The notes beneath the pieces were generated by a model. It had not been told where the DNA came from. It saw only the letters and a program-made list of their open reading frames with translations, and ran no database searches. A program made the translations under genes and the position numbers. DNA of 64,000 bases from Polytrichum commune (taxonomy: Eukaryota > Streptophyta > Polytrichopsida > Polytrichales > Polytrichaceae): positions 42,438,440-42,502,439 of the forward strand of contig OX485807.1 of the NCBI GenBank assembly GCA_950295325.1, in the 5' to 3' direction. Positions within the stretch are counted from its first letter, which is position 1; every line of letters starts with the position of its first letter. Below, piece after piece: positions 33,365-45,067 of the stretch.

Positions 33365-34154
33365 CCAAAAAGTGCCACCATATAGGCGGCCATGTCATTT
33401 TATCATCCATGAGAAAAATTCACCACCATTGTTTTCTTCACCTAGTGTAAACACCCACCGGTCAAGAGTTGCATTTTCGACCAATCACAATTGAGAAACG
33501 CCCTTTTTTTCATGACCGGTGGACTTCTCCACCGTAGTGTAAACCGGCTCTTATGTTGATCATCGCGTTGCCGGAGCAACACTTCAACAACCCGAACCAT
33601 ATTAGGCAACTATGTCCTCACATTGGGCCAATGCCATGAAGGCCGTGGTATTCGGCCTTGGGTGGGTAAGGCCACATTACCTAACCCATATAAGCCTCTA
33701 GGTCTCTAGGCGGGGCCCCTACCCCACCGTCAAGAAACCTTTTGTCTCTCTACCAAGAGTTGGGGCCAAGTAGACATTTTCCCTTAGCCGCTGGGCCTAG
33801 AAGCCCCTAGCAGCTTCAAACCATCATAACTTACGTGATCTCTGATGCTAACAAGCGACCACTCCATCTACATCGACGCTTCACGTAGATACCGATGGAC
33901 TCCTCATTTGCCCCATTTGGTCAAGTATTAATGAAAATATGCCAGTTCAAACCTTGGCATAGCTGATGGCCTTACCCTCGTGCTTCCTAGTCTCCGTGGG
34001 TGGGAGGCGTTCCCAACGCATGGGGCCCTCACCCACACTAGGATCACTTGGGCCCTCTCACCAACAGCGCCACAAGTCCCGGGTATCACTCCGGAGTCCC
34101 CCTTGTGCCCATGGTGTTTCAGGCACTCCTCATGGAGAGGTGCACAACAAAAGC

Positions 34155-37100
34155 AGCATGAAACTCATTCAATCTAGATGTCTCAAATGCTAAGGATTCA
34201 AAATCGATTATGCCAATATTTGGAGTATTGACAAAAAAATTGGTCCCTTCACGATTATTATTGTTTTGCCATACCTAGCCCCAAGCCCAACGTCCAAATA
34301 CTCGAAGAAATGCCAATACTCGCAATACTCGCAATACTCGCAATACTCGTAAACTTCCCCCCCCCCCCCCCCTTGAGTTCCCTATCTTCTTTGGCTCTCT
34401 CTCGGCCTCCAAATAGTCCGTCCCGACCGCTTGATCTTCTCTTTGTCACCTACACAAAGGCACCTACTAAGCTCGAAGCCAAACAAAAGCCAAGCAACGA
34501 AGCCAAAGCACAAAAACCAATGCACGAAGCCAAAGCACCGAGCTTGAAGCCAAACATAAGCTCAAACTCTTCTTGTGCTTGTGAGAGAGGGTCCTTGGTT
34601 GCTTAAAGCCCCAAAACCCTAATCAACCCCGTGACAACGGAACCAACCATAAATTAGCCTTCATGGTTTTTGACCTTAATATGACCTGGATACTTCACTT
34701 GGTGCATTTTAAAAATGACGTGCAACATAATATTGGGAGGATTGTATTTGTTTGACATATAGTTTATAAAAGAATTCCATTTAAAAAATAATAATAATAT
34801 AGGGGTTGAAAATAAGGATCCTAAGATGTATGTTTAGTAGGATTAATTTTGTATGCATGCCTTATGAGGGATGGATGGAAATAATCTCATCAATTGCCTA
34901 AAAATGGATGAAAATCGTAATGCCCATTACTAGTTGTCTACCTGCCATTTGTAAAAAACACCTAGGGTTTTGTTTCTTCCTCAAGTCCGCTATGTTTTGG
35001 GTAACTCATATTGATTTTCAAGTTTAAGGGAAACTCCTCCTTGTGGATTTCAAACATGGGCCCACCTCGGTGGCAAGTGCGGCCAAGGCCCAGGTTTTAC
35101 CTTAAATGCTTGGACGCTAGTAGCCCGGGGGTTGCAACGCCCAAAGCATCGATTTCAAGGCACATGTGCTAGGGCCTCACCTTCCCCTTGCACCTACAAT
35201 GAACGTCCCTCTTTTTTTGGTCTCGCGGAGTGGAATGCATGCCGATCGATTCATGAATATGATAGGTAACATCGACAACAAGGATCTTAGTTGTTGCCAA
35301 GAATAAACGAAGAAGCTAGAGGTGGAGAGAGACAAAGAGAGAAAGGTGGCATGTATATGGAGATGAGATTTAGGCACGGGTAGATCACTTACTGCATTTT
35401 AAAAACGATGTGCGGCAGAATATAGAGAGGATTAAAATCATTTGCAATAAAAATTATAAAGGAATTCCAAATAATGAAGGGGCCATTAAATGTAGACAAT
35501 CCCATTATAAATAAGTTAGATGGACATAAAATGTGGGCCATTATTTTTTTGTAAAATTAATATAGGGGCTGAAGATAAGGATCCTAGAAGGTATGTTTAG
35601 TATGGTATGTAAATGGATTTAGGACTCACATGGATAGATGATAATTGGGATTTCCGTCTGTCCAAAAATGGATGAAAAGGGAATGCGCCGTCGTTGGGGT
35701 CGTCTTCCCCACGTTAAAAGGAATATAGAGTACAAAAAATTGCAGTGACTTGGACAATATAAGTAATGGAAGAGTGCAAACATATGGGCCATTTTTGAAA
35801 TTTAAGTAATTATAGGGAGGCTTTAATTCAACCCTTGAAGGTAAATAGCCCCAAAACAAAAAAACCCCAGCCGCACGTGGTGCACAAAAATGCCTTAGAG
35901 TGATCTACCTGTGGATCGAGGAGTGGAGTAGGTTGGTAGGCGGCTTTAGAGAGATCAAAGAAGTGACAAAGGTCGCGAGATGAAATGGATTACCACATAG
36001 ATCGGTATCAAAGCAAGGAGATTAGGTAGTAGCATCACGTGTACAATCTCCACATCAACCCTTTGTTTGCAACGCCGTTATTCACTAAGATTCTCCTTGT
36101 AAAGTGCTTATCAACTTCACTAAGGTTGTCGCTTTGCTTATCATTGAGTTACTAGTTTGCATCTTAGGATTGATTACATTCAACTAATATAGGATCCGGG
36201 CTTTCATTTATGTTGTGTTTTTTTCTATGAGCTAGAGAGTGGTGGCTGGTTGTTGTCTGAATTTCGCCGTATTCTTGCAAGCATATGTTTGTGTGGACAT
36301 TGTTTCGAGTGCATTGGTATAGCAATGTGATTTTGAGCAGATGCGCAAATCACTAATCTCCAAAAAATCCTTCTCTAGCACTCTTTCCAGTGGGAACCAT
36401 ATCTGAATTGTGTCCATTTTTATTGGTCCAACACAAACAAAGTAGGACGAGAAATTCTTGTAATTTTTACCACTGGTGGAGAGATGTCACTTCATATTTA
36501 CAGTTCATTTTCAACTTCTAAGCATATTCTCTCAACACTATCCTTTACCCAATGATATGTATTCTATCTTCATCACTTGCAATTGTATGATATCATGCAA
36601 GTTATGGTCTTGGAATGATATGCATCATGTTATCACACTTGTTCTTTTGAGATGCGGTTAACAATGTACATATTTTGCACAAGTTAAGATTTGTTTTGGT
36701 AAGCACTAGTCTTTCACATGTATAATAAGTTTTTGCATGTATGATATGCATGCTTTATGCCTTTTTGTTGCCATGCATTTTTCCCACCACTTTTACATTG
36801 CATACATTTTTAGTTAAATTAAATTAAATTAAATTAAAAAGAATGTAGAATTACAAAAAATAGGCCATTTTAGAGAATTAAGTAATTAAAGGGAGTTTTT
36901 AATTCGTGCCTTGGAGGTAAATAGCCCTTAAACAAATACCCCTCTGCCGCATGTGGTGCACAAAAATCCTATAGAGTGACCTACCCAAGCCTTACGACTC
37001 TAGTATTATCCTAGTAGCTTTTTTTGTCTAATCCCTAGTCCCTTCAGCTACTTGCATAAAATAAAAATTGTCTTGGTAAATATCTCAAACTATTATGCCT

Positions 37101-37257
37101 CAACCAACCATATTGCTGGTCTATTCTTCCTTAAATTGGTTGATTTCCGACCTTGACAATTTTACATCGATACGTCATGTGAATAATTACGAGCTCATTC
37201 GGAAATCTCCAAAAAATAATCGCCTAGCTCATAACTAAACCTCGGTACTCCCTGTAC
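34155..37257. other. 3.1-kb spacer with degenerate duplicated blocks
   Basis: A C-run lies at about 34355-34372, preceded by four copies of AATACTCGC. Blocks at about 34690-34850 and 35390-35610 are diverged copies (TATAGGGG(T/C)TGAA(A/G)ATAAGG in both), and about 35785-35910 resembles 36850-36985 (TGGTGCACAAAAAT). These are probably remnants of one repeat family. No supported gene; I looked for the C-terminal fibrillin exon on the minus strand and did not see it. Confidence 0.5.
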
Positions 37258-38450
37258 ATTGGTGGTGGCTGGCCTGATATGGTTCTAGCCACAGAAATAA
37301 CAACATTTTGGAGGGGTTCCAACAATCCTTGGATCAGTGTTAGATTGATCTTTTGCCCCATAATGTCCACACTGGTAGGAACCTCCAGAGAGTCTGTCAA
37401 CTTCAGAGTACCAATAACCCCTTCTTCGAATTTTATCTACAGCAACCATACAGTACACACTAAATACTCTTGTCAATAATGACCAAAAAATACTTTGCAC
37501 TTAATTCTTGTGTAGCAAATAGAATTTGCAATAATACTGCAGTGGCTTAGAGATTGGTGGAAAGACTTTCAGAAATTTCTCTCTTTTTCATAAACATGTG
37601 AGGTAGATGAGCATGTGCCAGTTACTTCCAGCATATATCGGGGTCCTATAACATTGGAGAAATTACATAAGGAGATTAGAGTTATCCTTTAACTCAACAT
37701 GACTCTTGAGCATGAGTTGGTTGTTTTGCACACAAGACATTCCATGTTTAGTAAAGTTTTTGGTGCATGCTAGGAGAGAGTGTGGAGGTTTTATTAAATA
37801 AAGTACAATTTAAAATGGTTCATTAAGGGCCACATGTGATTTAGCACCGCTTGGCATACCGAAATGAGTTTGGCCCTTAATAAACCACAATAAGTTGCAA
37901 ATTCAAACACTACCTCCATGCTTGCACCACAGGTGTAAAGAACTATGGATTTTCTATGCAAAACAACCGATGGGAAATCATAAGGGACCAACTCTTGACC
38001 AAAAGTCCCGTTGAGTTAAAGGATAACTCTACTATCAAATTCAAATGAGGAACATAAGCATTGCACTTACAATTTCTGGAGTCAAGATAAATTTATGCTG
38101 AAACCTTGGAAGTATTACTTGTAGATTTTCCTGGACAACTTTCTTTCGGGTGTGTACATTTCAGACTTGAATATGTAGTATTAAAAAGCATTTAAGGTTA
38201 GTGTTATAATAGTTTATGAATGAATGCAGAGGAATGTGATATAGTATAGTTCACCTGCACTCGCTTTGGGCTTCGGACTTCAATTGAGGCAGAGGTGCTG
38301 AAGGATGTGGTTGTCAGAGGCCCCTCAAAAGACAGAGAGTTATCCACCGTGAATGCGAGCGCATCTATTGTCTGTGACATCTCACCAACCTTCACCAGTG
38401 GCAAATTTCCGGCAGCGAGCAATGGGTACAGCTCCGAATACGAGGTGTAA
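37258..38450 (-). CDS. FBN: Plastid-lipid-associated protein / fibrillin (PAP), two internal exons
   Basis: Exon 38450-38255 (acceptor GGACCAG|T, donor GTGCAG|GTGAAC) encodes [11 protein letters not shown]...[22 protein letters not shown]...[12 protein letters not shown] and ends EVRSPKRVQ. It splices in phase to 37436-37258 (acceptor TTGCTGTAG|ATAAAA), encoding [20 protein letters not shown], then [10 protein letters not shown], and ending [11 protein letters not shown]. This is the central part of the PAP/fibrillin domain of the FBN1/FBN2 type. Fibrillins are imported into plastids, coat plastoglobules and bind lipids and carotenoids. The 3' end of the second exon (donor at AAT|GTACAG) is uncertain. 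The N-terminal exons with the transit peptide and the C-terminal exon (normally with an RISRGDGGSVF motif) are not seen. Upstream on this strand lies the Copia element, downstream 3 kb of repeats. It is either a gene with very long TE-filled introns or a partial copy. Neither exon contains a stop. Confidence 0.85.
37679..38029. mobile_element. Stowaway-like MITE in the fibrillin intron
   Basis: The 351-bp element has inverted ends GAGTTATCCTTTAACTCAAC of about 45 bp with some mismatches. TA flanks it at 37677-37678 and 38030-38031. It lies wholly in the intron between the two fibrillin exons. Confidence 0.8.
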
Positions 38451-38909
38451 CTGGTCCATTGACACAAAGCAAGGTCAGATTTCAGGCGTAGAGCAATTAC
38501 AGTGACTATTAATTACAGAACGTCCAATAAGTGATGAAGTCTACCTGCGATGTGGAAGTTATACTAATAGACATGAAAATAGACGCCATTTGGCCTGCGT
38601 GAGTATTCAAACTTGTTCCCTATTCCCTTTTATCAAAATGTCAACATCATTATCTTCACTGAAAGCGTGTTCACACACAACTACTTGAGTTATTTTGGTT
38701 CAAGCCCAGTTTCAACGGCAACTACGAAATTTTTTGTCCACAAATAACTACTCTTTGAAGTTGCAGAGTGGTTTTGACCACACAGATCATCCCTCCTATT
38801 GGTCAAATCCATGGAGTGGATACAAACAGTTTATGGATTCTAGTGGGAAGTTCGTCTAAGACTAATTGCCACTTACAAATCCTCTCTCATGCTTTGGCCT
38901 TGAAGTTCT
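38451..38909. other. Spacer between fibrillin exon and Copia LTR
   Basis: It may be fibrillin intron, since the next upstream exon is not seen. No other feature is recognised. Confidence 0.4.
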
Positions 38910-39132
38910 TGTTGTTAGACTTAAGAACATGACTTATTTAATTAGCAGGAGGCAAATGCCTAAATATAAAATAGAGGTGAAATCAAGTGGTTGTGGTGGA
39001 ACCCCTAAATTGGAGCGCCAAGATGTCTACCTATTTATGTGGACTACAGGACAAGAGAGATCTCCTCTCTTCCTATCTGCTTAGCCTAAGTGGATTGCCG
39101 TGATGTCCCTCGTAAAGTAACTTTGAACAACA
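38910..39132 (-). repeat. Copia 3' LTR
   Basis: The 223-bp repeat matches 46844-47066. On the minus strand it is preceded by a purine tract (GAGAGGGGG, 39133-39141). Confidence 0.9.
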
Positions 39133-39186
39133 CCCCCTCTCGAGGAAAAGACTGGTACTTCCGGCATCACAATCGCTCGAGTCAGT

Positions 39187-39966
39187 GTGTGTTTGATCGT
39201 AGCTTGTGTGTGTGGCGTGCTGGACGTAGTGGCACTAATATGTGGAAGTTGTCAGTTTGTTGTTGAACGTGTTTCTGCACGTTTAGCTGCCATCGCCGGT
39301 TTATCTAGTCCATTATTGCGGATGGGATGGCCTCGGCTAAGACTAAGCGACGCACCAGGTACAAGTTCTCAAAGAGATCATACAAGGGAGTCGGTGATGA
39401 GCAAGGGCAGTGGACGACATGAAGGGAGGGGAACCTCCACTGAGCTAGAGGCGCATCGTCGTGTTCGAACGGGCAACATGGAACTTAGATCAAGACCAAT
39501 TAGTTCAGATGGAACTTTTGGTGAGGGAAGTCGAATGGTCGAGCAACCCATACTAGTTTTCGAAGGTAAATCTGTAGAGCTGATGAGACCAAGAGCGGCT
39601 GTTCGTGCTGATGTTGAGCGGGCGGAAGCCATCGTAGTAGAACGGGCTGAGAGGGCTGATGCAGTCGTTGCAGCTCGCTGGAGAGAATTGAATGAGAGTG
39701 CTCTGAACGGTCACTTTTACGGAGTGGCCGTAGGAAGGGTGCCAGGAATTTATCCTTCGTGGGCACAAGCTTACCAGCAAGTGCATAAGGTGTCTGGTAA
39801 CAGCCACCAGAAGTTCAGTGAGCTACAGCATGCCTTAATGTTCATCCGGGAGCATCAATTGGCAGTTGGACTTGACGAAGACATTAAACAATTTGGCAGC
39901 AACGGAGTAGTTGTAGTGGTGTGGAGATTCCCTCCTGACCAGTGTCGGAATGGAAGGTCGATGTAG
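39187..39966 (+). CDS. Antisense ORF with an RNase H1 hybrid-binding-like (Cauli_VI) domain
   Basis: The open frame is 259 residues; a likely start is the ATG at 39396 (MSKGSG), giving about 190 residues. At about residues 178-227 is FYGVAVGRVPGIYPSWAQAY followed by QVHKVSG...KFSELQHALMFI. This matches the RNase H1 N-terminal hybrid-binding domain, also found in the caulimovirus viroplasmin family: aromatic YxVxxGRxPGIYxxW, then V.G....KF. Before it is an Ala/Glu/Arg-rich helical stretch with VERAEAIVVERAERADAVVA. No RNase H catalytic domain is present. The ORF lies between the pol end and the 3' LTR of the Copia element, on the opposite strand to pol, and has no stops although pol has several. 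It may be an element-borne accessory gene or a captured host gene. Confidence 0.6.
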   Translation: MCLIVACVCGVLDVVALICGSCQFVVERVSARLAAIAGLSSPLLRMGWPRLRLSDAPGTSSQRDHTRESVMSKGSGRHEGRGTSTELEAHRRVRTGNMELRSRPISSDGTFGEGSRMVEQPILVFEGKSVELMRPRAAVRADVERAEAIVVERAERADAVVAARWRELNESALNGHFYGVAVGRVPGIYPSWAQAYQQVHKVSGNSHQKFSELQHALMFIREHQLAVGLDEDIKQFGSNGVVVVVWRFPPDQCRNGRSM

Positions 39967-39983
39967 CTAGAATATGTGTTGTT

Positions 39984-42900
39984 TCAGTTGATTTGCCCAT
40001 GTTGTACATCTTGCAAAGAGCGAAGGCCAATACAACATCTATGCTTCTCAAACTTGTGTTTGGGTAACGGCTTGGTTAGAAGGTCTGCTGGATTATTGTC
40101 TGTGTTCACGTACTTGAGCTGAATTTCCCCCTCTAGCACTCTTTCACGAACAAAGTGGTGCTTGCCCTCTATATGCTTCGTCTTAGCGTGAAACTGTGGG
40201 TTCTTGGCTAATTTAAGGGCACCCTGGTTATCATAGGACAAGTGCAGATCGGCCAAAATTTGGTGTAGACGCAGAAGTGAGGTCGCGATGCACCTGTTCG
40301 TCATGGCAGGAGATGGGAACCTTGGGTAAATTGAGAACTTTTAACTTGTTGAGTAGTCTGCGGATGTAGACGCCCTCTTTAGCTGCCTTCGAGAGCGCCT
40401 TGTACTCAGCTTCCGTGGTGTTGTCACTCACAGTTGGTTGTTGCTTGCTAGCCCAGGAAACAAGTCCACCTGCGAGCTTAAATATGTACGAGCCAACCGA
40501 GCGTCTAGTATTTTTGCAACTCAGGTAATCAAAGTCAGTAAACCCGTGGAGAGTGATCTCGCTAGAGGGATCAAATAGAATGCCTAGATCTGGCCCAGGG
40601 GTGTAATTTAAATAACGAAGAATGTATTGGAGGGCACTCCAATGAGCAGCTTGCGGTGAGTGCATGTAACGACTCATGATGCCTACAACATAGGAAATGT
40701 CAGGGCGAGTGTGACATAAGAAGATCAATTTACCTACAATGTGATAGTAGGTTGAAACGTCGACTGATGTCGTGTGGGTATCCGCCTCCAGTACAAGCCC
40801 TACTGATAAGGAATGGTTTCAATCATCCGTGGCTCAATGTTGCATTCCTTGAGAAGCTCCGTGGTGTAGTTGTGCTCGTGCAAGAAGACCTTGCCGTCGG
40901 TTGTGCGCACAAAGTCAATGCCGAGGTAACGGTTCACGAGCCCTAAATCCTTCATCTTATACTTTTGACCGAGTTGCACTTTGATTTCAACAACTCTCTC
41001 CTTGCTACTGCCGAAGATAAGCAAATCGTCAACGTAGAGCATCAAAATTGTGATAGTGTCACCCTCTCTTAGAAAATATAGATTGGGGTCGAGCTCACTG
41101 TGAGTCCATCCAAAATTCCTCAAATGATTGTCAATCTCCTCATACCACTGTCGAGGAGACTGTTTCAAGCCGTAAAGCAATCAATTCAATTGGCAGACTT
41201 TATCCTCATGGCCGAGTATAGCAAACCTAGGAGGTTGTTCCATGTAGATGCGTTCCTTAAGCTTGCCGTTGAGGAAAGCGGTAATCACATCCATGTGATT
41301 GAGCTCCCATCCTAAGGTGACAGATAGAACGATCATTGCCCGAAGTGTAGACCAGCGAACTACGGGTGCGAACGTCTCATTATAATCGATTCCAAACTTT
41401 TGCTCGAGTCCACGTGCAACGAGACGAGCCTTGAGGCGTACTCTAGTTGGATTAATCTTTGATTTTGCCTTGTAGACCCACTTAGAGTGCAGAATATGCT
41501 GGCCAAGGGGTCGATCCACTAATTCCCAGGTGAGATTTTGAATGAGGGCATCAAATTCCTCACGTCGAGCTGCTTGCCATTGAGGGTCATTATGAGCCTC
41601 CCGTTCGGATATCTTATCACTGATGGGGCCAGTGGTCTCCACGATGTCTACGTCGTCTGATGAGTCTGAACCTCCCATGTCGAAGAGGTCAAAATGCGAG
41701 GGCAGTCTCCTGGTAGCACATGAAGGATTGCGTCGGGGTAAAGTTGGCGAGGCAGGACTGTCCGGAGGAGTTAGTGGTGACCTTGGTGGTGTAGACCCCG
41801 TGTCATCGTTGTCCATAGGTGTAATGTCTGCTTGCGTGACTGGGTGCGAGGCCGGGGGCTCGAGATGATCGTCATCATCAAGAAGTCTCGCAAAGACGTC
41901 AACGAACGGTGTATCAGAGTGAAAATTACCTGGGACTGACTCAAACACCGTCACATCGTTAGACAGTATGACCTTCTGTCAGATTGGACACCATAGCCGA
42001 TAAGCTTTGGATTGGTCATCATATCCCACCAACACGCATTTGGATGCATTGTGCCCTAGCTTGGTGCGTTTGTCTTTAGGAATGTAGACATACGCCGTGC
42101 TCCTAAGAACTTGAAGTTGAGACAGATTGGGCTGGTAGCCATATAGCTTCTCGAATGAAGTCGTGAGGTTTAATGCACGAGTACCTGACCTGTTGAGCAC
42201 ATAGTTAACAACACGGGTACATTCAGTCCAAAGGTGGGCTGGATACTTATGCGAGTTAAAAACGCAGCGTGTTGCCTCCATTAAGGTCCGATTTTTTCTC
42301 TCTGAAATTCCGTTTTGATGCGGCATATCTGCAGTTGTCAATTGTCATTGAATCCCCTTTTGGATGAGATAGCTGGTGAATTTGGCCGATAAGTATTCCC
42401 CTCCGTAGTCGGACTTTAGATTTGCCACGGTGTTTGACCAATCGTGCTCAGTATGTGTCATTGAGTGCACTTTGTGGGAAAACTGAGTTTTCACTAGCTT
42501 TACAAAATCTTTAAAATGTTGGAAGGTGTCACTTTTCAAACGAAGAAAGCGAACCCACGTGTAACGTGTGTAATTGTCGGTCAACGTGAGTAAGTATTTA
42601 AACTCAGTGTCCTTGTGAATCGGTCCACACAAGTCACTGTGCACTAGCTCGAAGGGGTGAGTAGTTCGTTTGACAGTGCGTTTAGGTCGTCTAGATCTAT
42701 ATTGCTTGGCGAGTACACAAGTTTCACACTTCCTGTCCTTGCTGTCAGCCCTAAACCTCCACCCTTATGCGTCGGTGGTCCTGGTGAAGGGTTAAGGCTC
42801 ACATGTCTATACCAATCCTTCGGCCGTGGAAATTCATTACCCTTGCTGTAACATCTTCCCAAATATCAACCACATTCTTTTTAATTAATTTTTTTTCGGG

Positions 42901-44990
42901 GCCTTAGTATTGAAAAATACTTATGCACCCTTGATACACATAAAACCATCACCACACTAACACTCCCTCTCCCTCCTAAATTCCTACTTAATTCTAGTTA
43001 CTGCTATACTACTTAACCATCCCCCTTCACTAACCTTTGGTGGCTGCCTTCATCTTAACTAATTAAGCCCCTGGATATACCAATGGATTAACCGTCGATT
43101 AATCTCCTGGTCTGATCCAGCCCCCTTCCCCGAGTATGGCATACCGTTGCTGGTTACTCCGTTATTTGCAACCATCTGAGCCCAGTCCAGAATTCCCTTA
43201 ATCTGCCCCTGGGGACACGTCCCCCATGCTGTCCCCTTGCTAGCCGGGCCCTTGGCCGTAAGATTGAAGCTGCGGGAGCTCTTTGGAGCAGGCACCGAAT
43301 TCACCAGTCCAGCGCCCCTTTGGCCACGATCCCCGTATGTAATTCTAACCGTTTCGATCTGGCCACTCTGGGTTTCAGGCCCCCTGTTCTCCTGATTCAG
43401 ATCCCGAAAAGAGCTTGGGCTATAGGGCATTATACGGAGCCAAGCCTAATTCCCATAGGCAGCTTCAAAACATAGCATACCTCGCCCGTTTCCCACTGAA
43501 TCTCAATTTCTTCTATCAATTTCAGGCGGCATTTGTAATCCTAGCCTCGCCCGTTTAAGAATTTAGAATGCAGCCACCAACCCACCTGGATCTCAATTTG
43601 AGGGGTAGAAGCGTCCTCGCATTCTTCACAGCTTTGATCTTCCAAACTCCTCTCGGATTTTTAGCTCACCCTTGCTTGTTCCTTCCTGATCTACTGTAAA
43701 TCCTTGTACACAAGGCACAACGCCACAGTGTGTCTCGGCCGCCGCCCCTTCACCCCGGTTGCTCCTCCTTATGACCATTCTGCTTCCCTTCGGCAGCTGG
43801 CTTCCACAATGCCGAGGCGGCGTTGGCTAAATCCTATATGGTACCTATCCCTCCTTTTGTTGAATTTTTCCGCAGCCAATGCTGCTACCGTTTCTTCAGG
43901 TGATGGATTTCCTACGCGCTGCTGGAATCCCCTTGTGCGCCCTCCGGCCCCCGGCTGTGTGTGTGTGTGTGTTTTTTTTTGAGAGAGTTCCGAGGTCGGG
44001 GTCGACCCCTGTGACCCCTCTTCCCGCTGGGAACTCGGCACCTGATCCTCATTCAAATCTGACTCCCCTCCCCTTAATCTGCACCCTCGGGGGCCTTAAA
44101 CAAACAATAAAACCCCTGGTCCGAGCCTTAATAATGGAGAAAACCAAAGCTACCCATACCCCGCCTATCCTTTATCAATCCTTCCATACTCTTAGCACCC
44201 CACACTCTAATTTCTAAATGCCTAATCACCAAATTGTGCACACTCAGTCCCGTAAGCTTACAGTGACATTTAAACACCACCCCTACTCTTTTTATGTTTA
44301 CAACAAGTGATAGAAAATATCAAATCCTAAATGCCACTAACTCTTACTCCTAAACCCATGGGAGCACACCATTTTGGGCTCACACTTGCCTACTTGCAAA
44401 TAGGGAATGCCTTCAACAAATTTTTTAGACGACATGTTGTGCGCTATTTGGTGATTGATGTGGCACAGGCGCTTATGCCACAAGTCGGTGGGAGCCTCCT
44501 TACTGATGGTCGGAGCTGGTACGTCTTCCGCGAGTCCTATGAAGTTAGGAAGGTCATGTGGAACCGTGAGTGAAGCGGAGTGTGCATAGAATTTAGCTCG
44601 TTGTAAGCTGTTGCTAATCCTATACAATTTGGACTTAGGGTCCCGTTCACCAAAGAGGACTACTCGCTTTGGGTCCTTCTTTTCTAGAACAAAGCATGAC
44701 TCGGGAGTAAAAACTACGAGATGACCAGTGTTTATTAGCTTACCTACAGACAACAAGTTCTTAGTGAGTCCGGGCACGTACAAAATCAGTTTGATGCTTT
44801 TATTTGCCTCAATGTGAAGTATTCCTTTTCCTACAACTGGGAACCTTGCTCCGCTTGCAGTGGAAACTCTAGAATTGGAGGCTGTCGGCTGGAAAGATGA
44901 GAGCGTGGACCTATCGCCTGTCACATGGCTAGAGGCACCTGAGTCTATAAAATAATCTCTATGAGCCTCAAATCTTGCAAAATTAGCTTC
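39984..44990 (-). pseudogene. Copia pol (protease, integrase, RT, RNase H) with in-frame stops
   Basis: From the right: protease DSGASSHV near 44930-44960; the GAG-pre-integrase region to about 44390; an insertion at 42732-44379; the rest of the zinc region (about 42720, CETCVLAK); integrase core 42645-41980 (SDLCGP, KSDYGGEY, PHQNGISERKNR); RT 41954-40800 (LYVDDLLIFG near 41050); and RNase H 40728-39984 (SYDNQGALKLA). The chain is broken by single in-frame stops near 42342, 41976, 41178 and 40797, and by a frameshift near 40270. Each of the four stops is one C-to-T change from Arg (CGA) or Gln (CAG). The element cannot make an active polyprotein. Confidence 0.88.
42732..44379. mobile_element. 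1.65-kb insertion of unknown type in Copia integrase region
   Basis: An 8-bp duplication, TCACACTT, flanks it at 42724-42731 and 44380-44387, and the Copia frame joins across it. The ends show no clear inverted repeats and there is no poly(A) tail, so class is unresolved. The interior includes a GC-rich, gene-like stretch (43440-44060), a (GT)n tract near 43957-43972 and a 123-aa minus-strand frame at 43059-43430 with no recognised domain. It may carry a captured host gene fragment. Confidence 0.75.
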
Positions 44991-45067
44991 AAGCTCTACC
45001 TATTCACAGGGGAGCAATTCGCCTGGAACATCCAAGTCGCCTTCAACCAAGTTGACTTAACGTTTGG

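Larger units (their letters stand above)
32102..33549. mobile_element. Tourist-like (PIF/Harbinger) non-autonomous element in the solo LTR
   Basis: The termini are GGGCCGGTTTACACTACGGT and its near-perfect inverse, continuing to about 27 bp. TTA is duplicated at 32099-32101 and 33550-33552. The LTR sequence joins cleanly across it. A 3-bp TTA duplication and GGG-type ends indicate PIF/Harbinger. No transposase lies inside. Confidence 0.88.
31873..34149 (-). mobile_element. Solo LTR of the chromovirus family, minus, split by a Tourist-like element
   Basis: The outer pieces (31873-32101 and 33553-34149) together match the 975-bp LTR in reverse, with some internal loss. A perfect 5-bp duplication, AAAGC, lies at 31868-31872 and 34150-34154. 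The terminal inverted pair has drifted (TGTCGC versus CAACA), and divergence from the other copies is larger, so this is an older insertion. Confidence 0.9.

Noticed and set aside
37285-37500. 71-codon minus-strand ORF and 66-codon plus-strand ORF
   Set aside because: The fibrillin exon uses a different minus-strand frame with a good acceptor and family similarity; these are shadows.
43999-44020. GGGGTCGACCCC as another copy of the 20-bp palindrome
   Set aside because: It shares only the GGGTCGACCC core, lacks the TTT/AAA arms and the two-base centre, and is isolated.
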